Positions 1-11,973 of a stretch of DNA of 64,000 nucleotides are shown in pieces; position 1 is the stretch's first letter; each line of letters begins with the position of its first letter. Under the pieces are notes generated by a model, which saw only the letters and a program-made list of their open reading frames with translations, was not told the origin of the DNA and did not search any database. The DNA comes from Plazaster borealis (taxonomy: Eukaryota; Echinodermata; Asteroidea; Forcipulatida; Labidiasteridae). The DNA is taken from assembly GCA_021014325.1 (NCBI GenBank), contig CM037473.1, positions 8,759,501 through 8,823,500 on the forward strand. The letters run 5' to 3'. The position numbers and the translations under genes were made by a program.

Positions 1-189
1 CGCTAAAAAAAACTATGTCCAAACAATGGGAGAACAAAGAGAAGTCCTCGGTAAGCGGGATTTACAAACACGTGTGTGTGTGTGTGGGGGTATTCTGAGC
101 GGAGGGCTACATACCCCCGCCACTTCGAGGGGGGTGCAGCCTTAATTCACTCTCGAAATTTCGTCACACGGTAGTAAACCGAAATTTGG

Positions 190-2283
190 TCACCATTGCT
201 TACCATAGCTCACACAATCTGTATTGACGCATTCGGCAACGTTTATAGCCTCGGTTTCATTACATGGAATGTTCACTTCCATGATCCCTCTCCTGCAATC
301 ATAGTACTGGAGACCTCTACTGGGTGACAAGTATTCACAGACGATCTGGGTGGTTGCGAGACCCGCCGGCCACGCATACGAATTTCCCTGGGCAAAACCG
401 TAGGCAATGGCGACGAAGCTCTCAAACCCTTGCGGTCCCGGGGCGACGGTGTGGATCCCGTGGGCAACGTGAAACCCCACGGCACAGTAGTCTGAACGGT
501 CTACCCGGACGATCCGATCAGCGGAGACGATGTCTCGAATCACCTTCCCGTCCAGTGTGAGGTTGGAGTAGTACATCTCTTTACACGCGGCATAGATGTT
601 CACGTAATTATCGACTGTCTGCAGGTCCTTTGTAGTGTTATAAGTAGGTAGTTTAACCAGATTCACACTCTGCTCCATCGGAGGTACAATCGTCATGGAC
701 GGATCTCCGTTTGCCCCATCAGCTGCAAAGCTTTTGGCATACTGAACAACAAGCACAGGTTTGTTAGACTGAATGAGACTCGTTTGGCCATGCGAAATTT
801 CGAAGTCCTGAAACTCTTTCTGGTTAAAAATGAACCTCTGAGATTTGATGGTAACTTCCGTGTCATCGCGTCCAGCGATGACGCGGTAAATATCACCCGA
901 AGAACGGCCCAGAAACGTCATGATCACAAACGTCTTGCCCCACTGAGTGAAAGGGGGAAGCATCTCAGCAAGATGGTCGCATGTCAACACACCCACTGGG
1001 ACAAACGCACACCTGTTCCCACTTAAAACTGCTAGAGGTTTATTAGACGTGACCCTGGTTCCAGTCAAGTCAGTGTCACTTTCCAGCAAGAACACCTCAT
1101 ACTTACTTGCATCAATAGTGATCAGTCGGCCTGCTTCAATGTCGATTTTTTTGTATACCACATGGTTTGCTAGATGAATCTGAATCACAGTGTCATCATC
1201 AGTAGAAATTAAAAGCATCTGTGAAACCAGGGAGGGTTCATAAGTTGCAACAAAGTATTCGGTTCCCAAATACTTTTGCGGTAGAACCGTGAACCCGTCC
1301 ATTGATCGGTCGTGGGCGTCGTTGATGGCGTACACGGCGATGTCGTCATCGGCTTGCACGATGATGACAGAAAGATCTGGCGATTCGCCGTACGGAACAA
1401 GCTCTCGAGGCAGTGTTATTTGCTTGGAGCTTTCCAAGCCCTGCAGATGAACGGTCTGCAAGAGCCCGTGTACCGGTGTACTGATGTTAACGGTGACGTT
1501 CTCGTGATCAAGTGGGGACATATTGGTGATAATAACCGATGGGTCAGCATTTGGCCGGTAGTTTTCAGCGAACCCAAAGATGAATTCTCGTCCAACGTTG
1601 GTTTGCAGTGCTGCTGAAAGAGGAAAGAAATAGTATATTAATGTAGACAAGGAACTTTTCAGACCGAGTTTGCGTTGTCGATGTCTTCCCTTTATGGCAC
1701 GGTGCCGCTTTTCCAGGGCCCAGTTTCATTGAGCTGCTTGTGCACAATACAAATATGCCTACAAGAGGGTACAAGCCAAAATAATATGTCACATGTACAC
1801 CATAATATGTGACTGGCATCCTGCTCATTTTGCTTAGCAGAACTTTTTAAAGCAATATTTAGTGCTTGCAGCTCTGGGCCCTGCTCGAAAGATAGCACCG
1901 TCTGAATACCAAATTGCACCAAAGGCATGTATTGCACTAATTTAACCTTACGAAAACAACATTTGATCTGGAAACAGTATGTTTTTCAAAATGGAATTGG
2001 AACATCGATTCCAGTTTAAAATATCATGGTATTACTTAAGTAACCGAAACCATCGGTAACAAAGCGGACATGTCATATAGATGTAGGGCTTACCTTCATG
2101 GTAAACCATGATAACCATCAAAAGAGGTAGGAATTATACAGGCATATCTAATATTTAACCAATGTAAGTAACCTCTGTAGTCAAGTTTAGAGTTTTTCGA
2201 TCTTCCAGAAACTACTCACCACATACTGCTGAATCAGCAAGGAATCCCCCACAACAAACTAATATCAACACGGTCGGTAACAT
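190..2283 (-). CDS. IgGFc-binding protein-like secreted protein (5' part, possibly incomplete)
   Basis: Two exons are visible on the minus strand. Exon 1 (2283 down to 2220) starts with ATG and encodes a signal peptide (MLPTVLILVCCGGFLADSAV). It ends in phase 1 at a GTGAGT donor. Exon 2 starts at 1613 after a ctttcag acceptor and keeps the frame (AALQTNVGREFIFGF). The ~470 residues resemble the N-terminal IgGFc_binding domain of FCGBP-like proteins (Pfam IgGFc_binding): GREFIFGF start, PADD-like acidic turns, several N-glycosylation sites, and the 'NGDPSMTIVPP' segment late in the domain. The tail after it is Cys-rich (CEYLSP, YYDCRRG, NIPCNETE, ECVNTDC), as at the start of a further extracellular module. 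A stop is reached at 190, but a good donor (GGTAAGC, splice after 204) lies 14 bases earlier, so the gene may continue beyond the left edge. FCGBP-like proteins are secreted mucus or coelomic proteins. The domain call is firm; the function in this animal is inferred. Confidence 0.82.
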
Positions 2284-3719
2284 AATTGGTTAGAGGGCAG
2301 TTAAATGCTAATAGGCTACTCATAACCACTGCTGCAGTGTCGAAAACGGCTCCCGTTTACTGTATCAGCAAGCACTGAGGGAATGTGGCCTCCACAGTGA
2401 AATACATTGGAATATGAAAGGCCCGTGTCAGGGTTTATTTCTCTGTATTCCTTTGTGCTAACTGAATTTGTCCATCTACCGTATAACGAAACTCTTTTCA
2501 GTTTAACCAACCATGCGGTTGTGTTGTTATTCACGACTTCTCTGGAAGTGCCGCAGAGAAATTGAAACGTCACGTAGATAAACAAAATATAACTTAGGCC
2601 AATGTGATTTACATTTACTTCAATGGAACAAAACTTCTTTCCTTTAGAATGTAAACTTTTGGTAAAAATTCAGATTATTAACGTGATCTTCAGATGATTG
2701 ACGAGTAATACCGTACTTAAAATTAATGCACCCAGCATTTTTATATTCATATACGACATTAACGACGAGTGTGAATGAGCACAATTTTGCAGTGGCAGGA
2801 AAACTATACATCTGCTTTGATGCTCCTGACTTCCTGGTGTGACGCACAGATCTTGGTATAGCAGCGCCCTCAGTGTAAAACATTGGTCAAGAAGTACAAC
2901 CTTGAACAATTAAACCAGCACCGAATCGTGTCGCTACAAAATACCAGAAACGTACTTTTGTTCTATAAACACCGGCCAAAGCTGTACTTGTAAATTATTT
3001 AATTTAACCCTTTTTAAAGGGGGTCATGTATAGTTGATCGTTTCATTAGTTGTTAGTGAGGCGTCACAAACGACGGTCACAAAGATCGTGAATGTATAGT
3101 TTGATTTGTCCCCAAAGAGATCATGAATGTTATATTATTATTAGTTTTTAAATCATTTCGAATTTTTATATAATATTTGCGTGTGCTTGTGTGGATTAGG
3201 GAGTTGTTGATACTGATGACTTTCACAACAGATACCAGTATATCCAACTAAGGACGTCATACCACACAACTGTCACTGCGTAAAAATACTGGCTCGGTTT
3301 GTGTAGAGATGTTTGCAAGCGTTGAAACGATAATTTGCTGGTACCCATTCCTGACTCAAGGGTAATTGTGTTTGAATATGCGTGTCAATTTATACATTAC
3401 AAATTATACCAACGGTTTACTGAATGTTGTTGGTGCAGCGTATTTTCGTGTGCACGCCAATATTCCTTCAGTCTTATTTTGATACAGTATTAAAGTGAGA
3501 CAGCTGATTTCTCCCACGTTGATCAGTATGTTGCAGATGTGTGTAAATTGCTGATTTCCCACGGTACTTCCCTGTGGCTCCTGAGAATTGTATAGGTGTT
3601 AATAACTTGTACATACACCACTATTATGATATTTTGTTTATCGGATGATTGAGGAACCGCAATCCTAAGTACCACACGGATCTTGATTGATGACGATTAT
3701 GCCACGGATTGCGTCTTTC
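2284..3719. other. Intergenic region between divergent IgGFc-binding-like and carboxypeptidase genes
   Basis: The two flanking genes are divergent, so this ~1.4 kb should hold both promoters. I see no coding exon in it. Short ORFs at 2316-2909 on the minus strand have no recognisable protein and no splice support. No clear TATA box was found for the minus-strand gene. Confidence 0.5.
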
Positions 3720-3727
3720 TTTAAAAG
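3720..3727 (+). promoter_or_regulatory. TATA-like box of the carboxypeptidase gene
   Basis: TTTAAAAG lies about 80 bases upstream of the ATG at 3801, leaving room for a start site near 3750 and a ~50-base 5' UTR. This is typical spacing for a digestive-enzyme gene with a TATA box. Position-based inference. Confidence 0.5.
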
Positions 3728-3800
3728 GCAGTAGCCAGGCGATGTTGAGACACACTTTAGAAAACCGTTCTTGAGAGGAGTCATCGACCACCATTTCAAG

Positions 3801-6800
3801 ATGAAATTGTTAATTGTGCTTGCCACAGTTTTGGTGAGCGCTGTTGCTATTCGCTATGATGGGTAAGTAGGCCTACGTTATATATTATCCTCAAATTAAT
3901 ACCAAACAATATTGTAGTTTAACTGCTAACAGTTGCACACGATTTTGTGTAGGAACATATTATAATGTGCTTTGTTCTATTTGGATAAGAGATCATATGA
4001 AATTAGGTGATTATGGTTTTTTGTTCTTAAATTCAGATGGAAATACTTCTCAGGCCAATTTGGTACTGGTATGGTTTAAAGGCACTGTACACGTTTGGTT
4101 ATTACTCAAAATATATATTAGCATAAAAAACTGACATGGTAACGAGCAACATAGAGCTGTTGATAGTATAAAACATTGTGAGAAACGACTCCCTTTGAAG
4201 TAACGTAGTTTTTGAGAAAGATGTAATTTCTCACTAAAATAATAAAAGACATCTTGCAAGAAGCCTTTTATTCCTATCTGGAAGCCCACAAATTTGTACA
4301 ACGAGGGTGTTTTTTCTTTCATCATTTTTCTTGCAACTTCGATGACCAATTAAGCCCAAATTTTCACAGGCTTGTTATTTTATGCATATATTGGGATACA
4401 CCAAGTGAGAACACTGGTCTTTGACAATTACCAAACGTGTTCAGTGCCTTTAATAGAACGCACCATGATATTTTTCAATGCAGGTACCAGACCATCCGCA
4501 TACAGCCACGTGATCCATCTGAGCTAGAGTGGGTGAATTCATTAAAGGACGTGTTTGCATCTAAGGTATGGGCCTAAATTCTTTTACGTCATATGAAAAT
4601 AATTCAAATTATCGCAAACATTAATTTGGACAATGGAAAGCTTTTTTTAATCTGAAGCATTTGAACGATATGAACAAAGTGATGGGGATCTGGTTATTTT
4701 CTTTTTAGTCTGGCACAACTGGGTAGTTTCACTGTGTTTTTATCAATGAACTCTGGTTAATTTATGTAGCTTTAAACAAAACAAACAACAACTGAAAAAA
4801 AGAAACTAAGAACCACAAAAATGCATTGAGAGTTTATCGATTTAAAAATCAGTCTCGTTTTAAGATTGTGGGACGAATTTGACGAACTAATGCAAGAGGA
4901 TGAAAGTTTCAAAACAATTTTTTTCTTCCACAGCTTGATTTCTGGCAAGATACCGGACGCCTTGACCGCCCCGTGGACGTAATGGTGTCGCCATCAATCC
5001 AGACTTTCCTCAAAGAAGCCCTCGAAGGTCGTGGCATTTCCTATGACGTCATGATCGATGACGTACAAGCCGTCGCCGATTTACAATTGCAGCGTGACGT
5101 CAGCATCAGCGCCGTGTCATTCGACTACAAAATTTATCACACTTATGCTGAGGTATCCATTGTTCAAGCCCATCGATTGCACATTAGGCCTAGCCTACAT
5201 TATGAAAAAGAAAATGAAAATAGATTTACATTTTTTCGTCTGAATTTTTTCTGTAACCTTCACACAGAAGCTGGATAAAAAAAAGAAACAAGAACCATGA
5301 CCACGCCCCACTCAGATATTGACCCCATGCAAGCACCTATCCTGTCCCCCCATTATGGGAGTCAAAATGTACACACAGGAATTGACCCCCAACATGGTAG
5401 AAATTGTAGATGCGTTCCGCGTCTGCAATGTGGTCAATAATAGTATGCAGCAATTCTTAAAACGAACAAGACTATTATATTTTCGCCTGTAGCCTTTTTT
5501 TGCAAGGAATGAAGCGAAAACTTGTTGATTCCTGTTTACAGATCCAGCAGTGGGTTAAGGACTTTGCAGCCGAATACAGCTTTGTACAGAGCTTCCAGAT
5601 CGCCACGTCATTCGAAGGCCGTGAAATTAACGCCATCAAGGTGGGTCAGCTCTCTTATAATCCTGTTTCTCACAGGAAATATTCCCTTACTTAATAAAAA
5701 CAAGTAAAAATTACAACAATATTGGAAGCCACACGTGGTAGTGACACAATATAGCTTGTCCCTTTTATGTTCCATAAAATTGGGACCCAGATAATGCAGC
5801 ACTATAGTGTTCTTTATTTGGAATAATTTGTTTTATCTGTGAGTTATATTATTTTGTGTTATACTTCAGATGGGAACTGTAGGTTTGCAAAAGCCCGCTA
5901 TTTACTGGCAGGGTGGTATCCACGCTCGTGAATGGGTGTCTCCTGCTACTGTCATGTACATCGCCAAATCCGTAAGTAGTAACCTGTTACAGATTTTCAT
6001 TGAGTAAACCACAGTTTATGTCAAAAACAGCCGTTCGGGCAATTCCGAACTTTAAGCAGGCCTCAAGTACAAGTTGATAAACGGGAGCAAAATAATGGGC
6101 TCAAGCTTAAAAACTCATTGGGCGACCTACAGGCCTATTTGTCCCATGCCATGCCGCCAATTGGCCACCATTATGTTATGTGTCGCTCATGGCGTATTTT
6201 TAGCCATAACAATAAAGCCATACGGCACTTTAACGACCACGCATAATGAAACTTGCAGAACTTGGTTATTTAAATATTAACTACTCTTGACATCTAAAAA
6301 ACATTACTATTACAAAAATTATGGCATTTCTGTTCAAATTCGTCGTTCACCGTATGCGCTCATCACGTTTGCTTTTGTCGATTTTGTCTTGGTCGTTTAC
6401 CCCATGACAGAAAATCCTCCATGATTTTTAGGCTAATTCTAGTTAATAATAATAATTGGTTGTTGTTGTTGTTGTTGACGGATTACAATTTGGTTTTGTT
6501 TCCATAGCTCGCCGAAGAATACGGTTCCGACGACACAGTAACAAAGATGTTAGATACATTCGATATCTACATTGTGCCCCAATTGAACGTAGATGGCTAC
6601 TCTTACACATGGACTAACGTATGTATAGGCTAAAAAAATTATTCACGCAAATAATCCCTATGTGGTTTTGAAAAGAACCAGTGGTGTAACAACTCTTTTT
6701 GATTAGTATTCTGTAACTGTTCTCACACGGTGTTACCGCAAGTTCTTATAGTTTGGACAGTTGTCAAATTTTTGACTCCACAAAATGGCCGACCGTGCTA

Positions 6801-9800
6801 GTTCGCAAAGTAAAAGGAAAAACCACCCAATTTCGAGGCATATTTGTGTGGATTATTGTATTCTACTTTTATAACGTCTTTCTAACCATATGCATTTCAT
6901 AACAAACGGTTACAAACGCTTTTTTTTAGACCAACTCGTCCGATCCAAGGCAGCGTGTCCCTTTAATTCCCACCATGCAAAATATTGAAATAAATATTAT
7001 ATTAGTTTGAAATTATGCAAATGATTATATGGTAAAAATGTAATATTGTCAAAATCTAATGTATTTAATTTATTAAATGTTAAAATTCAAGGATCGTTTG
7101 TGGCGAAAGACACGTTCAAAATTCGGTGCACAAGTCTGCATTGGGACAGACCCCAACAGAAACTATGATTCCAGATGGGGAGGTAAAGTACAACCATTCA
7201 TTCAGGAACATTAACAATCTTTCTTGAAGAAATACATCGACGAATTTCATTTGGACATTTTTCAAGTCAATTGCTTAAAATGACAGTCGCCTACACCAAT
7301 AAAACAAGCTGAACATTTTGAAGGCTTTGGTGTTTATTACAAAGAAGAAGTTTTACAGCATGAGATCGCAGCAGCTGTAATTTGAGATAACACCATAATA
7401 GGTTTATAAACAAAAGCTCATTAGTTCACAATTTAAGTAATCGGATTTCTTTAAGCGCTTTCAGGGGGAAGTTTGAAAAAACAAAAGCTTGTGTTGATCT
7501 TTTGGAAACATTTTTATGTACGGAACATCTGACCGCTCCCTCGGAATAGGGGACAGTAGTTGAAACTTTTGAGGTGTTAGAATTTTTCAAATTCCCCTAA
7601 GCCTTACTGGTATTATATCGCTTATAAATTGTTGTCATCACATCAAACAAAGCTGGTTTAAAACGGTTTTAACCCAGTTGTTAAAAATCACTTTTGTGAA
7701 TCTGCATGTCTCGTATGTAAGTGTAGACCAATCAACGTTGAGCTTCTATACTCATTTGGTATAATTGTGCTTACGTCAGATAATGTTTGTATGAGTGTGT
7801 ACATTGAACTGACTTAATTCCCATTGACTTTACAGGACAAGGGGCGAGTACTCAGAAGTGCTCCGATACTTACCGTGGACCAAAAGTCAACTCTGAGCCA
7901 GAGGTTGCCAGCACAACTTCGTTCCTTCTCCAACTTCAACAGCCAGTTGTAAATTTCATCGACTTTCATAGCTACTCCCAACTGTTCCTGTCGCCTTGGT
8001 CATACTCGGCGTTTGCCGCTCTCCCAACTGAGAGCGTAGACCATGTACGAATGTGATAAAAGACTCTTGTTTTGCAGGGTTCCTCGTGCAATCATGTATA
8101 AATAAATTAATAGACGCTAGTCCATTTAATTGTAACCTCGGTTTCGACGTGAACACATCTTTGAATGGCGTAAAACTGATTGTTTGGTCTTCCCTCGTAA
8201 TGTATTGGGCTTTACCACTGTCTCGATTCGTACTATTCGTGGGCCTATATGTAAGACGTTCAGATGACAGGATAACTTGATGAAATGTAGGCCCTAAAGG
8301 CCTGATACGGAAGTGCAAAGAGAATTTTGAACTGCATTATGTTAAACTTCAGTAGATTTGTGTTGATGTGTTTTCGATAAACCACCGTCGGGCAGGTTTG
8401 CTCTGTTCGTGCTCGCAAACGATTGTTTGACGTCCACTCCAACCCTAAATTATAGTATAAAAATAACACCGGTTTTTTTTAGAGCACATCCTCTAGCAGC
8501 TAGATCAAGGTGCTTTACAACATTATATTCATTAGGCATACTTTAACCAAACTTTTCAACTCCCTTGGGAGCTACCTCAAGATGCACATATTGCTAAGGG
8601 ATGAAGGGCGTTAATCAAACATAATACCATATCAGCCCTTCCAGAGTCCCATTCATACACATGTGTTATGATAATATGGTTAAGTGTCTTGCTGAAGGAC
8701 ACAAGTGTCATGACCAGGATTCGAACCCACACTCCAATGACTAGGTCATCCGCACTTGAGACCGATGCCCTAGACCGAACGCCGATAGTTTTGGTCCTTC
8801 CCATATTCATTCTTCAGTTTCTACACCCTAACTCTTCAAATGCATAACGCAACAGGATTCCCATTTAATTAATTTACCATTCAATATTGTTAACCACCCA
8901 TCGTCATGTTGTTTTACATAGGACGTTGCATCAGAAAAGGTTGTAACCGCTCTGAAGTCTGTATACGGAACTGAATACACCTCCGGACCATCTGCAAGAA
9001 CCCTCTGTAAGTTGAGCAGCGCATCTGAAATAACGAACCTTGTTGTTTTTTCCTCTTGTATAATTATTTAAGTTTAAGTACCCAGTCAAGTATAAAGTAA
9101 TTAGACATCATGCATGATGAAATGATGTGAATTTGCCGTTTAGGATTAATAGTAAACTGGAGAAACGAAATGGTTTCCCGGGAAGTTGACCTTCACACGT
9201 CACACGACCATTCACCATTTGTTGTCTTGGGAAACTTCGAGTCCATACGAATCCCTATTGCGACCGAGCATTAATAACCAGTTAATACACTAGTAATACT
9301 GAGTGTCGTTGTTAAACCCGATGTTCATATACACCTCCTACATTATTGTGGGATTTTTTAAAAATAGGGTGGTGTTCAAGATGGGTCAAGTTAGAGTGTT
9401 ACGAATTCTTTGTGGAACTTCAATCACAAAAATTGCGCAAGGCTCAATAAATTAAGCAATTTAGGCCACTTCAGACATTTTCGGTGTTCTGTAAACCATA
9501 GAAGTGCTAGTGCATATCACAGTTAAAGAAACTCACCCATATCATAAATTTTCTTGAATTGCAAAAGATAGATTCTGGGATGGATTTGTGCAACGAACTG
9601 TACACATTTTTCTATGTTCATTACTATAGATGCCGCCTCTGGATGTAGTGTGGATTGGGGATTCTCCGAACTAGGAGCCAAGTACTCGTATGTGATGGAG
9701 CTGAGAGACACTGGAAGATTCGGCTTCCTTCTCCCAGCATCTCAGATTGAAGAGTCCGGTATTGAGACATTCGCCGCCATGAAGGCTCTCGGAGGCCATC

Positions 9801-9823
9801 TCCTCAGCGAGTATGCTCCATAA
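3801..9823 (+). CDS. Zinc carboxypeptidase, M14 family, A-type (digestive procarboxypeptidase)
   Basis: Ten exons, all with AG/GT borders and matching phases: 3801-3862, 4484-4565, 4934-5152, 5542-5640, 5870-5971, 6508-6618, 7092-7182, 7836-8044, 8922-9006, 9630-9823. They give 417 aa, the usual length for secreted procarboxypeptidases. Order: signal peptide (1 to ~17), activation propeptide (~18-110), peptidase domain. Zinc ligands are H172 and E175 (HAREW) and H300 (IDFHSYS). Substrate-binding residues are R174, R230 (LWRKTRS), N247/R248 (TDPNRNY) and Y354. The catalytic Glu is E377 (MELRDTG). C241 and C264 match the conserved disulphide. The residue equivalent to position 255 of bovine CPA is V361 (CSVDW), so the S1' pocket is hydrophobic. 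This predicts release of aliphatic or aromatic C-terminal residues (A-type), not Lys/Arg. C359 is an extra cysteine where vertebrate enzymes usually have Gly. The enzyme should be secreted as a zymogen. Introns contain a TTAA-bounded MITE (intron 1), a repeat fragment (intron 6) and a SINE-like element (intron 8). Confidence 0.95.
4076..4453. mobile_element. TTAA-bounded MITE (piggyBac-like ends) in carboxypeptidase intron 1
   Basis: The element AGGCACTG...CAGTGCCT (4080-4449, 370 bp) is flanked on both sides by TTAA (4076-4079 and 4450-4453). Its ends are inverted repeats: left AGGCACTGTACACGTTTGGT, right (reverse complement) AGGCACTGAACACGTTTGGT, 19 of 20 bases identical. It has no coding capacity. 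TTAA target duplication is the hallmark of piggyBac-type transposition, so this is a non-autonomous derivative. Confidence 0.85.
6459..6478. repeat. Short (TTG)n microsatellite
   Basis: About five to six TTG units lie in intron 5 of the carboxypeptidase gene, just upstream of the exon 6 acceptor region. Confidence 0.6.
6765..6967. repeat. Fragment of a dispersed repeat ending in ...CCCTTTAA
   Basis: This A/T-rich block runs from 'TTTTTGACTCCACAAAATGG' to 'GCAGCGTGTCCCTTTAA' in intron 6. Its right end has the same ...CCTTTAA form as the ends of the TTAA-bounded elements elsewhere in the window, but no matching left end is visible. From memory it resembles one half of a palindromic repeat common in sea-star sequence. 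That recollection was not tested. Confidence 0.4.
8480..8790 (-). mobile_element. tRNA-derived SINE-like element in carboxypeptidase intron 8
   Basis: On the minus strand a degenerate tRNA-like head (around 8790-8716) contains the B-box GGGTTCGAATC (8728-8718). It is followed by the tail 'TGTCCTTCAGCAAGACACTT', a sequence style common in animal tRNA-derived SINEs. The tail runs left to a CACCTTGATCTAGCTGCTAG-type end near 8490. Boundaries are approximate. Confidence 0.6.
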
Positions 9824-10145
9824 GAATATATGTACCCGAAGTAGGACTGCGTCTAGGGCTGAAAGAAACCATATAAAATGTTTAAGTCATGCTTGATGTC
9901 GATATGGTTCTCCAATCACGTTTCCCGGCCTCCTCTATGGTTATATATAGGCCTACACTAAAAGTTATGTTTCTTGGAGTTGCACAATCAAAAATGGACT
10001 GATCACCTTTGCTACCAATTTAGCCAAGTGTATTAAAAGAGTCGAAGTTGGATGTTGAAGTTCCATGCTAGTATTTCACGCCCACCTTACAAGTACAAAA
10101 CTGTGGCAGTGCCGAACCCATCATGCCAACTTGAAATAAAGTATG
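9824..10145 (+). other. 3' UTR and poly(A) signal of the carboxypeptidase gene
   Basis: The stop codon TAA at 9821-9823 is followed by ~310 bases without coding signs, ending at a canonical AATAAA (10135-10140). The mRNA probably ends shortly after 10150. Confidence 0.6.
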
Positions 10146-10149
10146 TTCA

Positions 10150-11740
10150 ATGTTTTAACTTATCAAACCGTTTGTTCCATATTAAGAGGTAGGCCCTATA
10201 ATGTCAAAATCGTCTGTTTTACAACAACTTCCTTATTTGTAACAAGCGTATTACACATGAATGATTCCTATAGCTTGCTTCTGGTGAGTAAGGCGCACCA
10301 AAGATCCCCTAGTTTAATTTGATGCTAATCTTATAAATTGAAACAAATTGAAATAAATAAACATACAAAAATGATTAAACCAACAAGAATTATGACTCTA
10401 TAGCCTGTTTTTATACTTCTATTTTTTCCCACTATAATAATTCTCAAGCCATTTAAAAACATTGACCCAGGACGTCGTAATTTTGTAGTCACATTTAAAC
10501 CAATGGACGTACCCAGGTTTGAAATTCGGGTTGGGATTGGGGTTGGGTTAGGATTAGGGCCTACGGATGAAAAGTATGCTTTTAACATTCATCAATATTT
10601 GTTTTCTTCATAAAGGGGTCCAGGTCTATATTATACCCCCATACGAAGAAAACTGAAAATCTATCATAACCACTTGCATTTTGTTCTACATGTATAGTTA
10701 TCCAACACTGTTATAGATAGGCCTAAAGATATGTTGACCTACGATAGGGAAGTTGGAAGAGAACTATTTATTTAGTGTTTTGATCAAGTTTGATGGGGGA
10801 AAATCCCCTATAGTGAAACACCCTTCCCTATATTTTGTCTGGTAGGAATGGGGGGGGGGCACATAATTACCTATGAATGGTTCAATTCATTTGTATTCGT
10901 CATGATCATTATGCAAATTTTGCTCTCAGTCCTACACCTTCAACTAAAATCAAATAAACATACTTTATAAAGTACAAAGAAAAGTACAAAGAAACTAACT
11001 GATGTACACAAAAAAATCGTCCTTTTGAAAGGATTCAATCCTCAAGAGTATGTTTTTTTGCGAAAAGAGAAAAAGACGGGCATTAGCCGTGTGTGTTTGA
11101 CAGTGCTGGGGAATTCCTACATACGGTTAACTTAGCAGGCAAGGCAAAGGGCCTATCTTTCCCCAGCTTCCACCTCTTGGATCCCGGTTCAAATCACGCC
11201 TGGGGCACTATTTGGATTTTGTTTTCAGTCCCTACCTGACTGTGTTGGTTTTCCCTGGAATAATTATCTGGGGTTTTCCTCCCACATCTAAACGTAAACT
11301 TCCTTCCATTGCACTGTCTGGGTTCTTGGCTGTACATGCAGTGATAAAGTTCGTCCTTGGCTTCATTACCAGAACAAATGAAAGGAAATAAAATGAAGTG
11401 CGGATGGATAGGGTCAGTTTTGTCTAACTGTGGATTTACGGTCAAACAAAAAAAGAACAACAGATTGTATGCCGAACTAAGGCACTCCTAAGAGCTGGCA
11501 AAGTTCACCTGCTTGTGCCCTTTCACGATTTCTCCAATGTCGTGCTTCTGTACAAGTTTTTCATTGTTAGTCTACGGGTTAGTTTAATATAGTTATCATG
11601 GTGAAGTGACGGTTTTCTAAAAATCCAACCTATCATTATGAAACCCGAGGCCGTGGAAGGAAAATAGCAGACTAGCACGTAACGATTCGATGTACACATG
11701 TACATGTACATGTATATGGGGGAAACTTATGCACGTAAAT
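10150..11740. other. Intergenic region with SINE-like repeat and simple sequence
   Basis: No coding exon is seen. It holds a poly-G run near 10850, a G-rich stretch with TTAGG-like units near 10530-10560, the SINE-like element at 11100-11430, and an ACATGT-type simple repeat at 11695-11715. The small ORFs here are not supported by splice signals or known motifs. Confidence 0.5.
11100..11430 (+). mobile_element. tRNA-derived SINE-like element
   Basis: A B-box-like GGTTCAAATC sits at 11186-11195, with an A-box-like TTAGCAGGCAAGGC about 60 bases upstream. Downstream comes 'GGTTTTCCTCCCACATCTAA', a motif I recall from the body of SINEs in marine invertebrates. Boundaries are approximate. The minus-strand 88-codon ORF through it is an artefact of the repeat. 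Confidence 0.5.
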
Positions 11741-11748
11741 TATAAATA
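11741..11748 (+). promoter_or_regulatory. TATA box, probable TMEM248 promoter
   Basis: TATAAATA occurs ~230 bases upstream of a CAG|GTAATG donor (11973/11974). It would place the start site near 11772 and give a non-coding first exon of ~200 bases. This fits the need for an upstream exon, because the first coding exon begins with an acceptor only 12 bases before its ATG. Confidence 0.45.
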
Positions 11749-11771
11749 GCTCCCTCTCGTGCCCATTTAGA

Positions 11772-11973
11772 CTCCACTAACTCTCGTTGAAAACGCGATT
11801 TCAGTTAATGCTGATTTTGCATGCATAAATGACGTAGAGCCAAGCCATGTCGGTTTTCTGGTGTGTACGACGAAAGAGGCGTGAAAGATAACGTTGGTGT
11901 GTTCGTTTGTTAACACTATTAGCTGTCGTGAGCAAAATGATGATATTTCTAGAAATGAATTCTACTTGATCAG
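11772..11973 (+). other. Probable non-coding first exon of the TMEM248 gene
   Basis: It is inferred from the TATA box at 11741 and the donor after 11973 (gatcag|gtaatgg). A CRE-like TGACGTAG lies inside at about 11830. No transcript evidence is available here; another upstream exon could be used. Confidence 0.35.

Noticed and set aside
10525..10560. TTAGG/GGGTTAGG-like stretch as an interstitial telomere
   Set aside because: Only a few imperfect units (GGTTGGGTTAGGATTAGGG); too short and irregular.
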